In this document: piece after piece, positions 55,323-63,925 of the stretch
How positions within the stretch are numbered: position 1 is the stretch's first letter
How the letters are laid out: each line of letters opens with the position of its first letter
Origin: Halomonas sp. CUBES01
GTDB taxonomy: Bacteria > Pseudomonadota > Gammaproteobacteria > Pseudomonadales > Halomonadaceae
Direction of reading: 5' to 3'
Length of the DNA stretch: 64,000 nucleotides
NCBI RefSeq assembly: GCF_020991005.1
Contig: NZ_JAJLLW010000003.1
Coordinates: 432,028-496,027 of the forward strand
Notes under the pieces: generated by a model
What the model was told of the DNA's origin: nothing
The model's database searches: none
Seen by the model: the letters and a program-made list of their open reading frames with translations, nothing else
Program-made: the position numbers and the translations under genes

Positions 55323-55988
55323 ATGGCATTGACACGTGAACAGATGGCCCAGCGTGTGGCCCGCGAATTGGAAGATGGTTTTTACGTCAACCTGGGGATC
55401 GGCATCCCGACCCTGGTCGCCAACTACATTCCCGACGGCATGGACGTCATGCTGCAGTCGGAAAACGGTCTGCTGGGAATGGGGCGTTACCCCACCGAGG
55501 AAGAGGTGGATCCCGACATGATCAACGCCGGCAAGCAGACCGTCACGGCTCGCCCCGGGGCCGCGATTTTTTCCTCGGCAGAGTCCTTTGCCATGATTCG
55601 CGGTGGTCACGTCGACCTGACCGTGTTGGGCGCTTTCGAGGTGGATCAGAACGGCAATATCGCCTCGTGGATGATTCCTGGCAAGCTGATTAAAGGCATG
55701 GGCGGCGCCATGGATCTGGTGGCCGGTGCGGAAAACATCATCTGCACCATGACTCACGCGTCGAAACACGGCGAATCCAAGCTGCTCGAGCAATGTAACC
55801 TGCCCCTGACCGGCGCTGGCTGTATCAATCGCGTCCTGACCGACCTGGCCTACCTCGAGATCAAGGATGGCACCTTTATCCTCAAGGAGCGGGCCCCGGG
55901 GGTCAGCGTGGAAGAGATCGTTGAAAAAACGGCGGGCAAACTGGTGGTGCCGGACCACGTTCCCGAAATGACGTTCGTCGACATGTGA
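55323..55988 (+). CDS. scoB: 3-oxoacid CoA-transferase subunit B
   Basis: A 221-residue subunit carrying the catalytic glutamate that forms the CoA thioester, in LQSENGLLGMG. NLGIGIPTLVANYIP near the N-terminus and GGAMDLVAGAENII are typical. GAGGAA precedes the ATG. A strong hairpin lies after its stop. Confidence 0.96.
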   Translation: MALTREQMAQRVARELEDGFYVNLGIGIPTLVANYIPDGMDVMLQSENGLLGMGRYPTEEEVDPDMINAGKQTVTARPGAAIFSSAESFAMIRGGHVDLTVLGAFEVDQNGNIASWMIPGKLIKGMGGAMDLVAGAENIICTMTHASKHGESKLLEQCNLPLTGAGCINRVLTDLAYLEIKDGTFILKERAPGVSVEEIVEKTAGKLVVPDHVPEMTFVDM

Positions 55989-56004
55989 GTATCGAGCTGT
56001 CGTC

Positions 56005-56035
56005 TGGCGTAACCGTCAACACGGTTACGCCATTT
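56005..56035 (+). terminator. Hairpin terminator after scoB
   Basis: TGGCGTAACCGT (56005-56016) is perfectly complementary to ACGGTTACGCCA (56021-56032), followed by a short TTT. The converging DUF1338-like gene ends inside this stem. Confidence 0.65.
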
Positions 56036-56792
56036 CGCAGCGGGCATGTAGCGGCAGCAGCAGTTCCGCGACGGGTTCGTGATTGCTGCCCAGCTGTTTT
56101 TGTACGATGGCGAGCCCGCCGAGGCAAAGCCTATGCTCATCGCCCTGGCTGAAAATCATCTTTTGGGGGGTGGCGGGATAGAAGCGGTGCTCCAGCAGGT
56201 TGGACACGCCAAACACGCCGTTTTGCTGGTCGGCCATGTGCGCAAGCCCGCTTTGCAGCAGCTGTTCGTCGAGGGCATCGAGCGGTTTGCCGAGCTGCTC
56301 GCAGTCAAAGCCGGCGTGGTGCAGTCTGGGGCCCATCACCGCCAGCCAGGCCGCTAGCGGATGTGCCGCGTCCAGGCGTTGATAAAGCGTCCATGACGGC
56401 ATGGGCCACGGGCGTCCACGGCACAGCAGGTTTTGACCTTTGCCGTCCGCTGGGTGCGTCTGCTGGACGAGGTCGAGCAATGATTCGCGCAGTGGTTTTG
56501 ATAAAGTGCCCGTCTGCAATTCGGCAAGTACCAGCCAGCTGCCGCCGTCTGCCGGAGCGAGTAGATAGATCAGCAGGCCCTTGTCGGCCATCGCGTAGTG
56601 GCCGATGGGGCGATAGCCCATATGAACCAGGGCTGGGGATAGCGCCTGGGCAGAAAAGGCGCCGTGATTTAGGGTCACCAGCGTCAGGTAATCGGCGGGT
56701 GTCGACACGGGCCACAAACGAAGTGCCCCAAAATCCGGGTGGGTGTGAACATAATCCAGCCACAGCTGCTGGATGAACTCGTCGCGATGCAT
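56025..56792 (-). CDS. DUF1338-like protein (glyoxalase/HglS-type fold), divergent
   Basis: A 255-residue protein. MHRDEFIQQLWLDYVHTHPD and a segment with MGYRPIGHYAMADKGLLIYL followed by VLAELQTGTLSKPL resemble DUF1338 enzymes such as HglS (2-oxoadipate dioxygenase/decarboxylase). LAAWLAVMGPRLHHAGFDCE would align with the second metal-ligand block, but the residues diverge from the canonical NHF motif, so activity is uncertain. The start at 56792 has AAGGAAGG upstream. The call is moderate; the match is by pattern only. Confidence 0.5.
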   Translation of the reverse strand: MHRDEFIQQLWLDYVHTHPDFGALRLWPVSTPADYLTLVTLNHGAFSAQALSPALVHMGYRPIGHYAMADKGLLIYLLAPADGGSWLVLAELQTGTLSKPLRESLLDLVQQTHPADGKGQNLLCRGRPWPMPSWTLYQRLDAAHPLAAWLAVMGPRLHHAGFDCEQLGKPLDALDEQLLQSGLAHMADQQNGVFGVSNLLEHRFYPATPQKMIFSQGDEHRLCLGGLAIVQKQLGSNHEPVAELLLPLHARCEMA

Positions 56793-56908
56793 ACTGCCTT
56801 CCTTGCCAACGTATCGGCCCATTGGAGTATGGGGTTACATCGTTGTCAGTATAGGCAAGTGACAATGCAGCGGTTCAACGCAGCTTAACGCTGAGTAGCG
56901 GTGACGAG

Positions 56909-57172
56909 TCAGGCGCTGAGCAGCTGCCGGTCGCGAACGAACTGGTCAAACTCGCTGAAGCCGCCAACGTGTTGCTGGTCAACGAAAACCTGGGGAACCG
57001 TATGAATGGGTGTGCCGGCGGTTTTGGCAATATCGTCCTTGGTAATGCCCTCAGACGGCATGTCAACATAGCGATAGCCTTCAATAGTGCCGATCTCTTC
57101 CAGCTGCTCGGCGAGCTGCTTGGCGCGTACGCAGAACGGGCAGGACAGGCGCCCAAAAATGACCACAAACAT
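56909..57172 (-). CDS. grxA: Glutaredoxin, GrxA type
   Basis: An 87-residue thiol-disulfide oxidoreductase close to E. coli GrxA (MFVVIFGRLSCPFCVRAKQL; active site CPFC, then TVPQVFVDQQHVGGFSEF). It reduces ribonucleotide reductase and other disulfides with glutathione. GAGGAG lies 6 bases before the ATG; an in-frame ATG 8 codons upstream is less likely. Confidence 0.95.
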   Translation of the reverse strand: MFVVIFGRLSCPFCVRAKQLAEQLEEIGTIEGYRYVDMPSEGITKDDIAKTAGTPIHTVPQVFVDQQHVGGFSEFDQFVRDRQLLSA

Positions 57173-57366
57173 GCATGACTCCTCTGCCAGCATCAAAAAG
57201 AAGCTACATTGTGAACCAGTGCTTGAGCGTTAGCCAATAGCGCGACCCTAAAAAGGGTATTGAGTCACGTTATCAAGTGCGCTTTTTTGCACGGGCGCCG
57301 TGGTAGGGTGGCGTATCGACTAAACTGAACCCACCAGCGACCTGCTGGTAAACAGAAGGACACACT

Positions 57367-58137
57367 ATGACGACATCAGCGGTTACCCCCCGTATTGCCT
57401 TGGTAACGGGCACCACCAGCGGTATCGGTGCCGCGGTGGTCAAGCACTTTTGTGAGTTGGGCCACCAGGTGCTGGCGGTCGATTTCAACCCGGACGGCAA
57501 GGCGGTTGCCGAAGCTGCTGGTGCGGCGTTCTATCAGGCCGACCTGACCGATCCGGACGCCTGTCGTGGCGCCGTTGAAGAAGCGGTCAGCCGGTTTGGC
57601 GGGCTGGATATTCTGGTCAACAATGCCGGTATTCAGCACGTGGCGGCCATTGAGGATTTTCCCGAGGCGAAGTGGCGCCAGATCATCGACCTGATGCTGA
57701 CGGCGCCGTTCCTGCTGACCCAGGCGGCATGGCCTCACATGCGTAAAAAGGGGTGGGGAAGGGTCGTCAATATTGCCTCTATTCATGCGCAGGTAGCGTC
57801 GCCGGGTAAGGCAGCCTATGTCAGCGCTAAGCATGGCATGATCGGTCTGACCAAGACGGCGGCGCTGGAAGGCGGTGAGCAGGGCATTACTGCTAACGCG
57901 ATCTGCCCGGCCTATGTCAAGACGCCGCTGGTCGACAATCAGATTGCCGACCAGGCCAAGCTCCACGGCATGGGCGAGCAGGAAGTGATCGAAAACATCA
58001 TGCTCAAGAACGCTGCGGTAAAACGCCTGATCGAGCCGGCCGAAGTGGCCCAGCTGGTGGCTTATTTGACGTCCGACGCGGCGGGCGCCGTGACGGGCGC
58101 AAGCTGGAACATTGACCTGGGCTGGACCGCTCACTAA
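57367..58137 (+). CDS. bdhA: 3-hydroxybutyrate dehydrogenase
   Basis: A 256-residue short-chain dehydrogenase that interconverts 3-hydroxybutyrate and acetoacetate with NAD. The Rossmann glycine motif is VTGTTSGIG, followed by NNAGIQHVAAIEDF, the catalytic Ser in IASIHAQVASPGKAAYVSAKHG with Tyr and Lys, and TANAICPAYVKTPLV, all typical of D-3-hydroxybutyrate dehydrogenases. AAGGA precedes the ATG. With scoAB it forms a polyhydroxybutyrate/ketone-body utilisation group, 1.4 kb apart. Confidence 0.95.
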   Translation: MTTSAVTPRIALVTGTTSGIGAAVVKHFCELGHQVLAVDFNPDGKAVAEAAGAAFYQADLTDPDACRGAVEEAVSRFGGLDILVNNAGIQHVAAIEDFPEAKWRQIIDLMLTAPFLLTQAAWPHMRKKGWGRVVNIASIHAQVASPGKAAYVSAKHGMIGLTKTAALEGGEQGITANAICPAYVKTPLVDNQIADQAKLHGMGEQEVIENIMLKNAAVKRLIEPAEVAQLVAYLTSDAAGAVTGASWNIDLGWTAH

Positions 58138-58185
58138 GCCTGAGTCTTTAAGGGGTTAACGTCCGGCCCTTGATCGGGCATAAGC

Positions 58186-58725
58186 TCAGCGGCGCACGGG
58201 GCGCTTCTGGAGTTTGCGCTGGAGCGTACGGCGGTGCATGCCCAGCGCTCTGGCCGTGGCGGATATATTGCCGTCGTGCTCCTGCAATACCTTCTGGATA
58301 TGCTCCCAGGTAATGCGGTTAATGGAGGGTGGGTTATCGGCGACTTCAATATTGGGGTCGCCTTCTTCACGATCGAAGGCGGCGAGCACGTCGTCGGCAT
58401 CGACCGGCTTGCACAGGTAGTTTACCGCTCCCAGCTTGATGGCTTCCACGGCGGTGGCAATGCTCGAGTAGCCGGTGAGCACCACCACGTGGCAGTGAGG
58501 CACCACCGCCAGCAGTTCGGGCAACAGCTTGAGCCCCGAGGAATGTTCCAGCTTCAAATCCAGTGTGGCCATGGTGGGCAGGTGTTGGGCCGCCAGCGCA
58601 ATGGCTTGATCTTCATCATGCGCCACCACCACTTCAACGCCGCGCCGGGTGAGCGAGCGGCTGAGCACATGACAGAACATTTCGTCGTCGTCGATAATCA
58701 ACAGCCGTTGATTGTGTATTTGCAT
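58186..58725 (-). CDS. regA: RegA/PrrA-type redox response regulator
   Basis: A 179-residue regulator. Receiver residues 1 to about 120 have IIDDDEMF and phospho-acceptor Asp56 (ATLDLKLEHSSG); the C-terminal Fis-type helix-turn-helix is GNISATARALGMHRRTLQRKLQ, with the highly conserved RegA/PrrA/RoxR/ActR pattern. These regulators control respiration and redox metabolism. It is 38 bases downstream of its kinase gene. Confidence 0.93.
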   Translation of the reverse strand: MQIHNQRLLIIDDDEMFCHVLSRSLTRRGVEVVVAHDEDQAIALAAQHLPTMATLDLKLEHSSGLKLLPELLAVVPHCHVVVLTGYSSIATAVEAIKLGAVNYLCKPVDADDVLAAFDREEGDPNIEVADNPPSINRITWEHIQKVLQEHDGNISATARALGMHRRTLQRKLQKRPVRR

Positions 58726-58763
58726 GATGACCTCAAAAAATCGCTATCGATGGATGCCGTCGG

Positions 58764-60041
58764 TTAAGCGGCGCCTGCACGGGGCAGCATGACCTCGGTC
58801 AGCGTGCCGCCTTCGGGGTGGTTATACAGGCTGACCCCGCCGCCGAAGCGGTTGATCGTGGCGTGGGTCAAGAACAAGCCAATCCCCATGCCCTTGCTTT
58901 TAGTGGAGATAAACGTATCGCCGAGCTGGTCGGCGATGGACATGGCAACGCCTGGGCCGTGGTCGCGAATGTCGATCACGATGTGCTCCGGATGCCAATC
59001 CAGCCCGATGACGACGCCCTCCGGGTTGGCATCTGCGGCATTGTTGAGCAGGTTGGTGAGCGCCTGGTCGAGGGTGGCGTCCACGGCCAACCAGGGGCGT
59101 CCGCGGCGTTCGGCTATTTCCAGGCGGTGGCTAACGTCCGGCCGCAGTACCAGCCAACGCTGCACCACGCCGGTCAACCATGTTTCTGCATCCAGTACCT
59201 CAGGCTCCGCCATGCGGCGGCGATCCGCCTGGCTGACCAGATGCTGCAGGCGCGATTTGCAGATATCCACCTGCTGGCGAAGCAGCGTAATGTCCTCTTC
59301 CCGTTCCGGGTCGCCCTTGGCTTCTTCCTGCATGTCCTTGAGCAATACCGCCATGGTGGAAAGCGGGGTGCCCAGTTCGTGTGCCGTGCCGGCCGCCTGG
59401 GTGGCGACGGCGAGTACCTGTTCATTGCGCAGGGCGGCTTCGCGGGTGCGCGAAAGTGCTTGATCGCGGCGCCTGAGCGCGTGGGCCATCTTGTAGATGA
59501 AGAATGTCACCAGGCCCGCCGACATGCCGAAATTCACCCACATACCCAGAATATGCAGACTCAGGGGGCTGCTGCTGTTGATATGGCCCAGTTGGGGAAT
59601 CGGATGGTAATCGAACATCAGAAAGCTGTAGGCCGCCATGGCGCAGGCAGCAATAGTCCAGGCGTGGCGCCAGGGCAATGTGGCCGCGGCAATGGTAATG
59701 GGTACCAGGTAGTAGGTAATGAAGGGGTTGGTAGAGCCACCGGAAAAATAGAACAGCAGCGTCAGCCCCACGACGTCGGCGAGCAGGTGGAGTAAGTACT
59801 CCAGGTGCTCGACGGCCCGGGGCCGTCCCAGTCGCCACCAGGTGGCAATGTTGAGCAGTCCCATGGCCAGGACGACGCTCACCACTTCGGGAACCGGCAG
59901 TTCAAACGCCAGGAAATGGGTGCCCACGAAGATGGCAATCAGAAAACCGGTCCAGGTGATGCCGCGCACGATGGTCAAACGCACCAGGTTACGGTTGGGC
60001 GTTGACAGCGGCAGGGGCAGTTCAGTGGGCAGGCTGCTCAT
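58764..60041 (-). CDS. regB: RegB/PrrB-type redox sensor histidine kinase
   Basis: A 425-residue membrane kinase. Six N-terminal helices include the quinone-binding motif GGSTNPFITYYLVP. The HisKA segment is GTAHELGTPLSTMAVLL. A cysteine in RQQVDICKSRLQHL occupies the position of the redox-active Cys of RegB. HATPase motifs are NLLNNAADA, DHGPGV and GMGIGLFL. It overlaps the upstream small membrane gene by four bases. Confidence 0.93.
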   Translation of the reverse strand: MSSLPTELPLPLSTPNRNLVRLTIVRGITWTGFLIAIFVGTHFLAFELPVPEVVSVVLAMGLLNIATWWRLGRPRAVEHLEYLLHLLADVVGLTLLFYFSGGSTNPFITYYLVPITIAAATLPWRHAWTIAACAMAAYSFLMFDYHPIPQLGHINSSSPLSLHILGMWVNFGMSAGLVTFFIYKMAHALRRRDQALSRTREAALRNEQVLAVATQAAGTAHELGTPLSTMAVLLKDMQEEAKGDPEREEDITLLRQQVDICKSRLQHLVSQADRRRMAEPEVLDAETWLTGVVQRWLVLRPDVSHRLEIAERRGRPWLAVDATLDQALTNLLNNAADANPEGVVIGLDWHPEHIVIDIRDHGPGVAMSIADQLGDTFISTKSKGMGIGLFLTHATINRFGGGVSLYNHPEGGTLTEVMLPRAGAA

Positions 60042-60454
60042 TTGGCGTTGGCTTTAAAACGATGAATCATGAACTTGATGCATAGCGTGACCACATAGGT
60101 CAGCCACCCGGCGGTAGCGACAATATTGACCATCAGCATTTTCGGGGGGAGCCAGGCACTGCCCAGTACGCCCTCTAGCATGATGTGGAAGAACATGGCG
60201 ATCAGCAGCGGCAGGGCGAGCAAGTGAATCCACATGTCGGTTCTGCGCTTGCGTACATGATAGCGTCGCAGCAGGTAGCGAAATGGCCGGTGCGCCCAGC
60301 TGAAAAACACCAGCGTGGCAATGATCAGCAGCATGCCCAGCGTCGCTTCGGTACTGCCGTAATACGCAGAAAACGAGATCGACCAGGCCAGGCCCAGCCA
60401 TATCAGTCCTTCGACGCTGGCAATAATATCGGCATAGCGCCGCACGTTCTGCAT
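60038..60454 (-). CDS. Small membrane protein cotranscribed with regB
   Basis: A 138-residue protein with about four membrane helices separated by a basic loop (LLRRYHVRKRRTDMW). I do not recognise a named family. The start at 60454 has AAGGG eight bases upstream; an ATG 8 codons earlier has none. Its stop overlaps the regB ATG (ATGA), so it is probably part of the redox-sensing operon, in the position where other proteobacteria have senC-type genes. Confidence 0.8.
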   Translation of the reverse strand: MQNVRRYADIIASVEGLIWLGLAWSISFSAYYGSTEATLGMLLIIATLVFFSWAHRPFRYLLRRYHVRKRRTDMWIHLLALPLLIAMFFHIMLEGVLGSAWLPPKMLMVNIVATAGWLTYVVTLCIKFMIHRFKANAK

Positions 60455-60541
60455 AGAAATAACCCTTGAACCAAACAATGAAAATGATCATACGCCACAT
60501 CCGCTTAGCTGTGGATCGATTTAACCCGTTGGCGTATCCGG

Positions 60542-60547
60542 TATACT
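60542..60547 (+). promoter_or_regulatory. Candidate -10 element for pyrC
   Basis: TATACT, five of six matches, lies about 80 bases before the pyrC start. The -35 region is weak. Confidence 0.4.
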
Positions 60548-60625
60548 GGCGCATTGAAACGGCAGATAGCGCACCGTTAGCTGCCGTGTGACTTACGACG
60601 TTACTGACTACGTACAGGATTTTCC

Positions 60626-61660
60626 GTGGACGCTATTACCTTGACTCGGCCGGACGATTGGCATCTTCACCTGCGCGATGGCCAGGCCCTTGAAGCGGTG
60701 GTGGGCCATACCGCGGCGCAGATGGGCCGTGCCATCATTATGCCCAATTTGACGCCGCCTATCACTACGACGGAACAGGCGGTAGCCTACCATCAGCGTA
60801 TTCTTGACGCCCTGCCGACCGGTAGTCGCTTTGAGCCGCTCATGACGCTGTACCTGACCGATACCACGCCCCCCGAGGAAGTCGAGCGGGCGCTCAAAAG
60901 CGGTATTGTCAAAGCCTTCAAGCTGTATCCGGCGGGCGCGACCACCAATTCGGACTCAGGGGTCACCGACCTCAAACACTGCGACGCCACGATCGCCGCA
61001 CTGGCCGAGGCGGGCATGCCGTTGCTGATGCACGGCGAAGTCACCGACAGCGATATCGATATCTTTGATCGCGAAGCAGTGTTTATCGAGCGTGTGCTGA
61101 CGCCATTGCTGGCGCGTCATCCAACGCTGAAAGTGGTTTTCGAGCATATTACCACCCAGCAGGCCGCCGAGTTTGTCGCCCAGGCGCCGGATAACGTGGC
61201 CGCCACGATCACAGCGCATCACCTGTTGTTCAACCGCAATAAAATGCTGGTAGGCGGGATTCGGCCGCATTACTACTGCCTGCCGATTCTCAAGCGCGAA
61301 CAGCACCGTCAGGCGCTGCTCAAGGCGGCCACCAGCGGCAGCGGGAAGTTTTTCCTGGGTACCGATAGCGCGCCGCACGCGCAATCCGCCAAGGAGTCCA
61401 GCTGTGGCTGTGCGGGCGCCTATACCGCACCGGCTGCCATCGAGCTTTATGCCATGGCGTTTGAAGAAGCCGGCGCGCTGGCGGCACTAGAAGGCTTTGC
61501 CAGCCTGAACGGGCCGCGCTTTTACGGGCTGCCCACCAATGCCGAGACGATTACCCTGGTGCGGCGCCCGCAAACGCTGCCCGAGGGATACCCCTATGCC
61601 GGCGGCGAGTCGATTATTCCGCTGCTGGCCGGGGAAAGCCTGGAATGGTCGCTTAGCTAG
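60626..61660 (+). CDS. pyrC: Dihydroorotase
   Basis: A 344-residue zinc amidohydrolase that forms dihydroorotate in pyrimidine synthesis. Metal ligands are in WHLHLRDG (about residue 14), the carbamylated Lys in [14 protein letters not shown] and the C-terminal GTDSAPHA. The gene starts with GTG. Its end overlaps mtnN tail-to-tail by 8 bases. Confidence 0.97.
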   Translation: MDAITLTRPDDWHLHLRDGQALEAVVGHTAAQMGRAIIMPNLTPPITTTEQAVAYHQRILDALPTGSRFEPLMTLYLTDTTPPEEVERALKSGIVKAFKLYPAGATTNSDSGVTDLKHCDATIAALAEAGMPLLMHGEVTDSDIDIFDREAVFIERVLTPLLARHPTLKVVFEHITTQQAAEFVAQAPDNVAATITAHHLLFNRNKMLVGGIRPHYYCLPILKREQHRQALLKAATSGSGKFFLGTDSAPHAQSAKESSCGCAGAYTAPAAIELYAMAFEEAGALAALEGFASLNGPRFYGLPTNAETITLVRRPQTLPEGYPYAGGESIIPLLAGESLEWSLS

Positions 61661-62360
61661 CGCTCAACGTCTGCAGCATATGGTCGACCATTCGCGACGA
61701 GTGGTCGGCAGCCACCTCAAGGAACTGCTCGAAGGAGAGGTGGTTGTCGCCGCTGCCGGGAATGTCGGACAGTGCCCGGATGACCACGAAGGGGCAGCGG
61801 TACAGGTGGCAGGTTTGGGCGATCGCGGCGGCTTCCATTTCCACTGCCAGCATGCTGGGGAAGTGAGCGCGGGTTGCATCGACGCGCGCCGGGTCGGCCA
61901 TGAACGCGTCGCCGGTGGCAATCAGCCCCTCGCGTACATTGACCTCACCCAGTGACGCGATGGCGCCTCGGGCGATTTCGCGAAGTGACGCGTCGGCCAG
62001 GTAGGCCGCCGGCATGCCGGGTACCTGGCCCATTTCGTAGCCGAAGACCACCGCGTCCACGTCGTGGTGGCGTACTTCGTCTGAAATAATAATGTCTCCG
62101 ATGTCCAGATCGCTGGCGAAACCGCCGGCGGAGCCGGTATTGATGACGGCATCCGGCTGATGGCGCTCCAGTAGGAGCGCGGTGCCGACGGCGGCATTTA
62201 CCTTGCCGATGCCCGACTGCAATATGGTGATATCAAGCCCGTAACGCGTGCCGCGATGAAACACAAAGCCGGCATGTTCGTAACGTTCGGGATTGTCGAG
62301 CTGTGAAGCCAGAATGCTGACTTCCTGCGCCATCGCGCCAATAATACCAATACGCTTCAC
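61653..62360 (-). CDS. mtnN: 5'-methylthioadenosine/S-adenosylhomocysteine nucleosidase
   Basis: A 235-residue hydrolase that cleaves MTA and SAH to adenine and the thioribose or ribose product. [17 protein letters not shown] is the family N-terminus with the catalytic Glu13. [22 protein letters not shown] and [15 protein letters not shown] (with the catalytic Asp) are diagnostic. It starts with GTG. A folD gene lies 43 bases upstream on the same strand. Confidence 0.97.
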   Translation of the reverse strand: MKRIGIIGAMAQEVSILASQLDNPERYEHAGFVFHRGTRYGLDITILQSGIGKVNAAVGTALLLERHQPDAVINTGSAGGFASDLDIGDIIISDEVRHHDVDAVVFGYEMGQVPGMPAAYLADASLREIARGAIASLGEVNVREGLIATGDAFMADPARVDATRAHFPSMLAVEMEAAAIAQTCHLYRCPFVVIRALSDIPGSGDNHLSFEQFLEVAADHSSRMVDHMLQTLSAS

Positions 62361-62403
62361 TGGGACGGTTTCCTATCGTTATGGGGAGGCATTCGTTCGC
62401 GAA

Positions 62404-63267
62404 TCAATCGTTTACACGATCGTGCTGTTCGGCGGCTTCGAGGGTGTTTTCAAGCAGAGTGGCGACCGTCATGGGGCCTACGCCACCGGGAACCGGCGTA
62501 ATAAAGCTGGCGCGTTCGGCGGCGACGGCAAAGTCCACGTCACCTTGCAAGGTACCGTCCTCCTGGCGGTTAATGCCCACATCGATCACCACCGCGCCTG
62601 GCTTGATCCATTCACCTTTCACCACGCCCGGCTTGCCGACGGCGACCACGACAATGTCCGCGCGGCGCACGTGTGCCGCCAAGTCTTCGGTAAACCGATG
62701 GCATACCGTGGTGGTCGCGCCGGCGAGCATCAGCTCAAGAGCCATCGGGCGCCCTACAATGTTGGAGGCACCGACCACCGTGGCGTCGAGCCCGCGCACT
62801 TCGATGGCGCTCTGCTCGAACAGCGTCATGATGCCTTTGGGGGTACAGGGGCGAAGGGCCGGCATGCGCTGGACAAGCCGGCCAATGTTAAAAGGGTGAA
62901 AACCATCCACGTCCTTGTCAGGGCGGATGCGTTCGAGGATCGGGTTGGCGTCGAGGTGATCGGGAAGCGGGAGCTGGACAAGAATGCCGTCGACGGCGTC
63001 GTCGTCATTCAGCTGGTCGACCAGCGTTTCAAGCGCTTGCTGGGACGTGTCAGTAGGCAACGCATGCTGAAAGGAGATAATGCCTGCCTGTTCGCAGGCG
63101 CGATGCTTGTTGTTGACGTAAACCTGTGAGGCGGGGTCGTCGCCTACCACCACAACCGCCAGTCCTGGTGCCCGTTTGCCAGCCTGCTGGCGGGCCGTTA
63201 CCTGTTGCGTAACATGCTGACGGACATTAGCGGCGATAGCTTTGCCATCGATGAGTTGGGCGGTCAT
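62404..63267 (-). CDS. folD: Methylenetetrahydrofolate dehydrogenase / cyclohydrolase
   Basis: A 287-residue bifunctional enzyme interconverting 5,10-methylene-THF and 10-formyl-THF with NADP. The catalytic Lys is in [22 protein letters not shown] and [13 protein letters not shown] are typical. The start at 63267 has GGGGA upstream; a longer frame to 63324 is not part of the family. It feeds one-carbon units together with gcvTHP. A divergent tRNA promoter follows. Confidence 0.97.
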   Translation of the reverse strand: MTAQLIDGKAIAANVRQHVTQQVTARQQAGKRAPGLAVVVVGDDPASQVYVNNKHRACEQAGIISFQHALPTDTSQQALETLVDQLNDDDAVDGILVQLPLPDHLDANPILERIRPDKDVDGFHPFNIGRLVQRMPALRPCTPKGIMTLFEQSAIEVRGLDATVVGASNIVGRPMALELMLAGATTTVCHRFTEDLAAHVRRADIVVVAVGKPGVVKGEWIKPGAVVIDVGINRQEDGTLQGDVDFAVAAERASFITPVPGGVGPMTVATLLENTLEAAEQHDRVND

Positions 63268-63396
63268 GTAGCGAAATCCCCGTAGAGGTTGGAAGGCGAA
63301 CAAAGAGACAACAGTGTTAACCAAAGGTCTGCCATGACTAATTTTCGCATGATGGGGCAGTCAGGCAAAGTGCCAGGGTAAGTTGTCTGCTGATGG

Positions 63397-63424
63397 TTGA
63401 CTTTAAAATTAAAAACAGTAATAT
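63397..63424 (+). promoter_or_regulatory. Promoter for the tRNA run
   Basis: TTGACT (63397-63402) and TAATAT (63419-63424), 16 bases apart, are five and four or five matches to consensus, with GC-rich discriminator sequence after the -10. It lies 50 bases before the first tRNA. Confidence 0.75.
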
Positions 63425-63472
63425 ATGCCTCGCTTGAGACGGGCCATGCGGCAGCGTTAAGGCGAGTAAAAT

Positions 63473-63549
63473 CGGGGTGTAGCGCAGTCTGGTAGCGCGC
63501 CTGCTTTGGGAGCAGGATGTCGGGGGTTCGAATCCCTCCACCCCGACCA
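63473..63549 (+). tRNA. tRNA-Pro (anticodon TGG)
   Basis: A 77-base tRNA. Acceptor CGGGGTG pairs with CACCCCG, and the anticodon stem CCTGC/GCAGG encloses TTTGGGA, giving anticodon TGG. The T loop is TTCGAAT and CCA is encoded. Confidence 0.97.
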
Positions 63550-63636
63550 CGTCTAACGCGAAAGGTAACTTGCTTTTCCAGGCGGTGGTTGTGGTCAAGT
63601 GCTCATTGAAGTCTGCGGTTACAGATATTTCCATGT

Positions 63637-63713
63637 GCGCCCATAGCTCAACCGGATAGAGCAACGGCCTTCTAAGCCGTAGGTTGCAGGTTCGAATCCT
63701 GCTGGGCGCGCCA
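63637..63713 (+). tRNA. tRNA-Arg (anticodon TCT)
   Basis: A 77-base tRNA. Acceptor GCGCCCA pairs with TGGGCGC, and the anticodon stem ACGGC/GCCGT encloses CTTCTAA, giving anticodon TCT. The T loop is TTCGAAT and CCA is encoded. It reads the rare AGA/AGG arginine codons. Confidence 0.97.
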
Positions 63714-63809
63714 TTTGTGCCAGTAGCGAAAGGCCTCGACGTTTCTACGCAGTGTTTTGGAAGTACTTGAGAAGTTTCCCCGGAAGTTCTCAAAAGTGTG
63801 CTTGTCAAT

Positions 63810-63885
63810 GGTGGATGTAGCTCAGTGGTAGAGCCCCGGATTGTGGCTCCGGTGGTCGTGGGTTCGATCCCCATCATCCACCCCA
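63810..63885 (+). tRNA. tRNA-His (anticodon GTG), copy 1
   Basis: A 76-base tRNA including the extra G-1. GTGGATG pairs with CATCCAC, and G-1 with C73. The anticodon stem CCGGA/TCCGG encloses TTGTGGC, anticodon GTG. CCA is encoded. Confidence 0.97.
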
Positions 63886-63925
63886 GTGACACAGCAACAC
63901 GCTTTAGCAGTACCTTTCAGGTTAT

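Noticed and set aside
63338..63892. 184-codon minus-strand frame over the tRNA genes
   Set aside because: It runs antisense through three tRNA genes and its translation shows tRNA-derived peptide patterns (for example GFEPPTS), so it is not a real gene.
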